Assembly: GCF_000332275.1 (NCBI RefSeq)
Contig: NZ_CM001776.1
Coordinates: forward strand, 2,562,789 to 2,626,788
Direction of reading: 5' to 3'
Source of the DNA: Synechococcus sp. PCC 7336
Lineage (GTDB): Bacteria > Cyanobacteriota > Cyanobacteriia > Thermostichales > PCC-7336
Length of the DNA stretch: 64,000 bases
Under the pieces are notes generated by a model. It was not told the DNA's origin. It searched no databases and worked only from the letters and a program-made list of their open reading frames with translations. Positions 59,623 to 64,000 of this stretch are shown piece after piece (the first letter of the stretch is position 1; every line of letters begins with the position of its first letter). The position numbers were made by a program, and so were the translations under genes.

Positions 59623-60993
59623 TTAGACGATCTTGCCCACCTTGCTAAATTCCCGCTTGATGGCCTGTGTGATGTCATTCTGCTGAATGACGGCCTTCCC
59701 CCCCCGTTGCAGGGCTTTTAAGCAGCAATATTGAACCACGTTGGTAATATCGGCACCCGTGAGTTCGTACTGGGTGGATAGGGTTTGGAGATCCACGGTC
59801 TCATCTAATTCCACTTGTTTGGGAAACCCTTGACCCCACAATTGCGATCGCTCTTTGAGACTGGGCATAGGGAAATGAATAATCGATTGAAAGCGGCGCA
59901 CAAAGGCTTCGTCAATGTTGCTTTTGAAGTTAGAGGCGAGGATGACAAGGCCGTCGTAATTTTCCACCCGCTGGAGTAAGTAGCTGACTTCTTGGTTGGC
60001 ATATTTATCGTGGGCATCTCGAACGTTGGTGCGCTTGCCAAAGAGGGCGTCGGCTTCGTCAAAAAATAAAATCCAATCCCGCCCTTCAGCCCGAGCGAAT
60101 AGGTTGGACAGATTCGTTTCTGTCTCGCCGATATATTTGCTCACCACCATCGAGAGATCGACCAGGTACACTTCTTTGCCGGTGTATTTGCCTAGTAGAC
60201 TCGCGGTCAGGGTTTTGCCAGTGCCGGGGGGACCGTAAAACAGGGCTCGGTAACCCAGTTTGAGGGTCTTTTTCATGCCCCATTCGTGCAGCAGGGTGGG
60301 GGAATGGGCGATCCAGGCTTCTAAATCGCGAATTTGCTGTAGGGTCTGGGCGTTGAGCACCAGATCGTCCCAGTCCATTTCGGTGGTGATGTGGCGGGCG
60401 GGAAAGCGGGTGCTGAATTGCGGTTGAGAAAATTGCCCTTGGGTGAATAGGTCGATGTAGTCAGGGGCGATCGCCAATTTGCCACTCATGAGGGGTTCCC
60501 CTTCGGCGGGGAGATCGAGGTAGAGGATGCGATCGCGGGCTAAGCGGCTATCCGAGCCCAAGAGCTGTTGCAGTCGCAGGCGATCGCCGAAGTCGTCTCC
60601 GGCCAAGATAAACAACACGGTCTCTCCAGTGGGCAGAAAGCCGCGATGGGATTTTCCTCGCCAGCCGCCAATTTGAGGATAGTCTCCCGCTTGGGGCAGT
60701 TGGGCGGTAATGGTGCGATCGAAGAAGTCGGGTTGTAGGTGGGGGGCTAGCGCGATAAATAGGGCGATTTGGGCGAAGTTGTCCAGTTCTTGCTGGCGGA
60801 TGAATTGGGCTAGGGGGGTGTCTCCTTCCAGCCATGCGTTGCTGGGGTGGGGCATGGGAGGAGGGGCGGTGCCGTTGCGGTGGAAGGTGGCTTCGATGCG
60901 CCATTGGATGACTCGCGCTAGGTAGTCGAGGGCCTGTTCTAGGCCGCGAGTGTTGGCGGCGGGGAGGGTTCTGGGGGCTAGGAGGGTTGTCAT
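59623..60993 (-). CDS. CIS-associated AAA+ ATPase (Afp15-like)
   Basis: A 456-residue protein. The N-terminal ~200 residues are a CIS-specific domain (LEQALDYLARVIQWRIEATF). The AAA+ part has Walker A GPPGTGKT (residues ~254-261), Walker B LFFDEADALFG (~308-318) and VRDAHDKYANQEVSYLLQRV, a pattern found in the ATPase of Afp/PVC-type systems. In those systems it is needed for particle assembly. It is the last gene of the right-hand CIS cluster; the next gene upstream (DUF4157) is 81 bp away. Confidence 0.86.
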   Translation of the reverse strand: MTTLLAPRTLPAANTRGLEQALDYLARVIQWRIEATFHRNGTAPPPMPHPSNAWLEGDTPLAQFIRQQELDNFAQIALFIALAPHLQPDFFDRTITAQLPQAGDYPQIGGWRGKSHRGFLPTGETVLFILAGDDFGDRLRLQQLLGSDSRLARDRILYLDLPAEGEPLMSGKLAIAPDYIDLFTQGQFSQPQFSTRFPARHITTEMDWDDLVLNAQTLQQIRDLEAWIAHSPTLLHEWGMKKTLKLGYRALFYGPPGTGKTLTASLLGKYTGKEVYLVDLSMVVSKYIGETETNLSNLFARAEGRDWILFFDEADALFGKRTNVRDAHDKYANQEVSYLLQRVENYDGLVILASNFKSNIDEAFVRRFQSIIHFPMPSLKERSQLWGQGFPKQVELDETVDLQTLSTQYELTGADITNVVQYCCLKALQRGGKAVIQQNDITQAIKREFSKVGKIV

Positions 60994-61074
60994 GGAAGTA
61001 AGCCCGAAGGGAAAACAGGGGTCGGGGAAAGGGGTCCGATCCGCATTAAGAGACGATGGGGAGACTAGCGATCG

Positions 61075-61824
61075 CTAATTCGTATCTGACTGGGTTGGTT
61101 TGGGTTTGGCTTTGTTTTGCTGCACGACATGGGCGAGTTCGTGGGCGAGCAAATGTTTGCCGTCTTTGGATTGGGGGTCGAATTTGCCTTGGTTGAAATA
61201 GAGGTCTTTGCCTTGGGCAAAGGCTTGGGATTTGAGTTGGCGGTTCATGTCTACGGCGTCGCCGTCGGTGTGGATGCGCACGTCGCTGAAGTCTCTGCCA
61301 AAGTGGGCTCCCATTTCGGCACGGGTGCGATCGGGCAGGGGATTGCCCGAGCCTTTCGTTGGGCGAATGCGATCGACTAGGGCAGGTGTAGCGGTTGGTG
61401 CGCCTGACTCCGATTTCGTTTGAGCCATCTCCTCTTCTTCAGATTGCATTTGGAGCTTGGTTTGAGCCATCTCCTCCTCTTCTTGCATTTGAAGCTTGGC
61501 TTGAGGGGCTTCTTCCTCTTCCTCCTGCATCTGGAGTTTGGTCTGGGCCATCTCCTCTTCTTCAGCTTGGCGGTGTAGGCTTTCTTCGGGTTTCTGTTGA
61601 ACGGGGGAGTCGGCTTGTCCGTTCACAACCGAGTCAGCCACAGTATCTGCTTCTCGCTCGAATTTATCGCCGGGTTTGCCCATCTCTAGCTTGGTCTGGA
61701 CGGGGGCTGGAGCGGCTGGGGAGAAGAAATTGCGATCGCCGGAGCGAGTGCGATCGAAAAAGGGTTCGCGGCTTTCTTCGAGTTTGGAGGTTTTGCGGTG
61801 GGGTCGAGATTTGCGGTGGGACAT
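61075..61824 (-). CDS. DUF4157 (eCIS core domain) protein with acidic repeats
   Basis: A 249-residue protein. Residues ~150-240 form the DUF4157 domain: LPDRTRAEMGAHFGRDFSDV, RIHTDGDA, then LLAHELAHVVQQ with the HEXXH motif H228-E229-H232. DUF4157 marks proteins linked to extracellular contractile injection systems, many thought to be cargo. Between residues ~80 and ~140 sit four runs of EEEE with AQTKLQMQ, a low-complexity acidic repeat. The N-terminus is basic (SHRKSRPHRKTSK). It may be an adaptor or a cargo zinc-peptidase-like protein. Confidence 0.85.
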   Translation of the reverse strand: MSHRKSRPHRKTSKLEESREPFFDRTRSGDRNFFSPAAPAPVQTKLEMGKPGDKFEREADTVADSVVNGQADSPVQQKPEESLHRQAEEEEMAQTKLQMQEEEEEAPQAKLQMQEEEEMAQTKLQMQSEEEEMAQTKSESGAPTATPALVDRIRPTKGSGNPLPDRTRAEMGAHFGRDFSDVRIHTDGDAVDMNRQLKSQAFAQGKDLYFNQGKFDPQSKDGKHLLAHELAHVVQQNKAKPKPTQSDTN

Positions 61825-61875
61825 GGGATTCTCCTACTGGAATGAGTGATGCGAAGGGAATCGCGAGGGCGATCG

Positions 61876-62907
61876 CTAAATCTGGGTGTCTAAATAGGTG
61901 TTGGCTTTGATGCCATACTCGTCATCGTCTCGCTGACTCAGTTGTTGCAAGATCGCTTTTGCCGTCTCGACATCCCCCTGTTGTTGCAGTGTCAGGGCTT
62001 TGTAGTACAGGGCTTTGCTGAGATCGGGCTCTCGTTCGAGAGCGCTGTCGAACTGCTGTAGGGCGGTGTCCAACTCCCCAGCGGCCAGTTGAAAGACCCC
62101 TAAATCCACCCGAGCTTTGAGATTGTGGGGGGCGATCGCCACTAGACGCTGTAGTTCTAGCTGAGCTGCCTGCGAGTCTCCGGCGGTGGCGTGGGCGAGG
62201 GCTAAGTGGTAGCGAGCGGTTTCGTGCTCGGGTTCTAGACCCAATGCCTGTCGGAAGATGTCTCGGGCGATACTCAGATCTTGGCGCATGAGATAGACAA
62301 TGCCCAGTTGCGCGATCGCGTCGGTATGGGTGGGATCGACTTCGAGCAGGGCTTGAAAGACGCCGATCGCCTCAGCATATTTCTGCTGCATCGCCAACAC
62401 CACCCCCAAACCGTAAATGTTGTCGAGATTGTCGGGATTGATGTCGATCGCCTCTGCCCAGGCTCGTTCTGCTGCGGAGAGACTGCCGCTCAGTTGAGCG
62501 ATTTTGGCGATGCCTGCCCAAGCCTGTTCGGTGCGCGGGTTCACCTCTACTGCCCGTTGCAAACTGTGCAAACCCGACTCGATTTGCCCCAGACTGACGA
62601 GGGAATTGCCCAAGTTGAGGTGCGCAGTGGCGTCTTCGGGGTTGGCGGCTAGGGCTTTTTCGTAATAGGCGATCGCCTCTTCGTGCCGGTCTTCATACGC
62701 GTAGGTATAGCCCAAGTTATTCAGGGTGCTGGAGTTTTGGCTATCGAGCTCTAAGGCGCGATCGTATTTGGCTCTGGCGGCGGCGATATTGCCTTGGAGG
62801 AATAGCTCTACCCCCTGGTTGTTGAGGTCTTTAGCAGTCAACTCTTCAGTCATGGCAGTCATGGGAGGTTCTAGTCCTGTAGAAAGTTTAGAGACAGAGT
62901 GGGACAA
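61876..62907 (-). CDS. TPR-repeat protein, CIS cluster
   Basis: A 343-residue protein made almost fully of tetratricopeptide repeats: e.g. LNNQGVELFLQGNIAAARAK, LNNLGYTYAYEDRHEEAIAY and AYRHE-type successors such as GLGVVLAMQQKYAEAIGVFQ, about nine units. Starts at 62907 or at ATGs at 62862 and 62853. No signal peptide. It could scaffold assembly or load cargo. The gene lies between the DUF4157 gene (51 bp) and the beta-rich protein gene (20 bp), same strand, so it is probably co-transcribed. Confidence 0.82.
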   Translation of the reverse strand: MSHSVSKLSTGLEPPMTAMTEELTAKDLNNQGVELFLQGNIAAARAKYDRALELDSQNSSTLNNLGYTYAYEDRHEEAIAYYEKALAANPEDATAHLNLGNSLVSLGQIESGLHSLQRAVEVNPRTEQAWAGIAKIAQLSGSLSAAERAWAEAIDINPDNLDNIYGLGVVLAMQQKYAEAIGVFQALLEVDPTHTDAIAQLGIVYLMRQDLSIARDIFRQALGLEPEHETARYHLALAHATAGDSQAAQLELQRLVAIAPHNLKARVDLGVFQLAAGELDTALQQFDSALEREPDLSKALYYKALTLQQQGDVETAKAILQQLSQRDDDEYGIKANTYLDTQI

Positions 62908-62927
62908 GGGGCGATCGGCACGCCAAG

Positions 62928-64000
62928 TTAATCCCTTTGACTTCGAATATCTTTAATCAGACCCTTCACGAAACTTCTGGCGTTAATCTTGGGAGTCTTC
63001 CATTCAATATCTGAGAAGGAAATATTGAAGGGCTCTCCCTCCTGGTAATGCATGGGCCATGTCATCCCAAAAGTCATATCGGGGCCGTATTCATATCGGG
63101 CTAAATTCCATCGCCATGTCTTGTCCCACCAAGCAAACCAAGCTTCGATCTCGCCATCGATCGTAAAGACAAACTTCGGCTGAACTGCCACATCGAGGAG
63201 GGCATCGATCGCCAGTCCAGACTTCGGTGACCAATCGATATTGATGCCCAGACTGGGCACCTCATCCAACTCCAAACCGCCAGACAGGATCAAACTGCCA
63301 TCCACCCCACCAATGACGGCATTGAGACCGATACCCGCTTTGACAAACAGTGAGGCTCCCGCTTTCACCGGCATCGCCAGTGCTCCCCCTCCAGTGACGC
63401 GGGCTTCTTCGGGATGGGCAGGGTTGTATTCCAACCCTAACTCCAACCCTCTCAGCTCTGCACCAATGCTGGCAAAGACATCGAGACCTCCACCAATGCT
63501 GGCCTTTAACCCAATACTCTTAGGACCCACCGGAATGGCAAAGATGGGAATATCCACTGTGGGGATCGGCAGCACGTTAGTCTTCGGTATGTCGAAGTCG
63601 AATATCGGAATGGAGTTGGGCACGGCAAGCTTGCCAGATACCACCATTTCGCCATTGGGCAAGAATTTGACTCCGACAGTGCCTTTGAGCCAAGGAGTGA
63701 GCTGAGCGGTGAGAGAACCGCTGCCGAAAACCAGGAAGGTATCGGTGGGGTCGCCCGTGGGTTGACCGCCATCGTCGAGGGCTCGGTTACTCGCTCCCAC
63801 CTTAATCTCGCCGGAGAGAATGTTGCGGCTGTAGGAAGCCATACCTTCGATGGTGAGGGCACCGTTGTCGTATTCCACCGAGAGGGACGAGGTGATACCG
63901 GGGATATCGGCTTCGGCAGTCCCTTTAGCGGTTACTTGATAGCCTTTTTCGCCTGCGACTTTGGCAACTTTGGCTGTAACCGAACCACTCTTGATGCCAG
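62928..64000 (-). CDS. Large beta-rich CIS-linked protein, partial (N-terminus outside the window)
   Basis: The open frame runs through the right edge; the visible 357 residues are the C-terminal part. GLELGLEYNPAHPEEARVTG, GGALAMPVKAGASLFVKAGI then GGVDGSLILSGGLELDEVPS show repeating amphipathic beta strands with many glycines. The end (FAWWDKTWRWNLARYEYGPD) is aromatic. Similar C-terminal domains occur in very long DUF4157-type proteins beside CIS genes, so a cargo role is possible. A GTG at 63878 is only an internal codon. Confidence 0.65.
   Translation of the reverse strand, partial: GIKSGSVTAKVAKVAGEKGYQVTAKGTAEADIPGITSSLSVEYDNGALTIEGMASYSRNILSGEIKVGASNRALDDGGQPTGDPTDTFLVFGSGSLTAQLTPWLKGTVGVKFLPNGEMVVSGKLAVPNSIPIFDFDIPKTNVLPIPTVDIPIFAIPVGPKSIGLKASIGGGLDVFASIGAELRGLELGLEYNPAHPEEARVTGGGALAMPVKAGASLFVKAGIGLNAVIGGVDGSLILSGGLELDEVPSLGINIDWSPKSGLAIDALLDVAVQPKFVFTIDGEIEAWFAWWDKTWRWNLARYEYGPDMTFGMTWPMHYQEGEPFNISFSDIEWKTPKINARSFVKGLIKDIRSQRD

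Noticed and set aside
1-64000. tRNA or rRNA genes
   Set aside because: No cloverleaf-like or rRNA-like stretch was recognised by eye in the non-coding gaps.

Overview
The window looks like a cyanobacterial chromosome segment. The palindrome GCGATCGC (HIP1) and its GCGATCG variants are scattered through genes and spacers. The housekeeping genes (carA, pyrE, an ABC-F ATPase), a Uma2 nuclease, a large bacterial alpha-2-macroglobulin and contractile-injection-system genes fit a cyanobacterium. No rRNA, tRNA or CRISPR array was seen.

Layout. (1) 33-5243, minus: baseplate end of an extracellular/thylakoid-type contractile injection system (CIS): gp25-like, baseplate J-like, tail protein I-like and a DUF4159-type protein. 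(2) 5406-11171, plus: a lipoprotein alpha-2-macroglobulin whose thioester motif is replaced. (3) 11228-26213: a sedentary chromosomal integron. A disrupted integron integrase on the minus strand is followed by a cassette array on the plus strand with about 17 attC sites. Cassettes carry DarT1-NADAR, a TIR protein with a membrane partner, an ImmA/IrrE-like pseudo-peptidase, MazEF-like, DUF433/DUF5615, RelE/Phd, two HigBA pairs, a RelE/antitoxin pair, a Coq4-like protein and an atypical SDR. A 180-bp cassette without a convincing gene recurs eight times. The array ends in an attC broken by a group II intron remnant, itself cut by an IS21 element. (4) 26.4-31.1 kb: IS21 copy 1, a RelE-type toxin-antitoxin pair, a CoiA-like nuclease and a short MITE.

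(5) 31.7-38.6 kb: an AT-richer surface-glycan cluster (FAD oxidoreductase, two GT2 enzymes, epimerase, sugar isomerase, GT-C membrane enzyme) lying between two direct IS21 copies. (6) 38.6-50.1 kb: an IS graveyard (foldback element, IS5, broken IS21 copy 2, ISL3, a tyrosine recombinase, an IS1182-type fragment) that also holds an orphan RHS C-terminal toxin tip with a candidate immunity gene and a BrnTA pair. (7) 50.4-59.3 kb: core-like genes (ABC-F, MFS transporter, ATP-grasp ligase, carA, pyrE, Uma2). (8) 59.6-64.0 kb, minus: a second set of CIS genes (AAA ATPase, DUF4157 protein, TPR protein, large beta-rich protein running off the window).

How parts may work together (inference). Most integron cassettes seem to carry their own promoters, fitting a low-expression archive of toxin-antitoxin and defence modules whose integrase has since died. 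The CIS genes at the two ends probably serve one particle, split by rearrangement, with the DUF4157 and beta-rich proteins as cargo or accessory factors. All functions are assigned by reading motifs; no database search was run.
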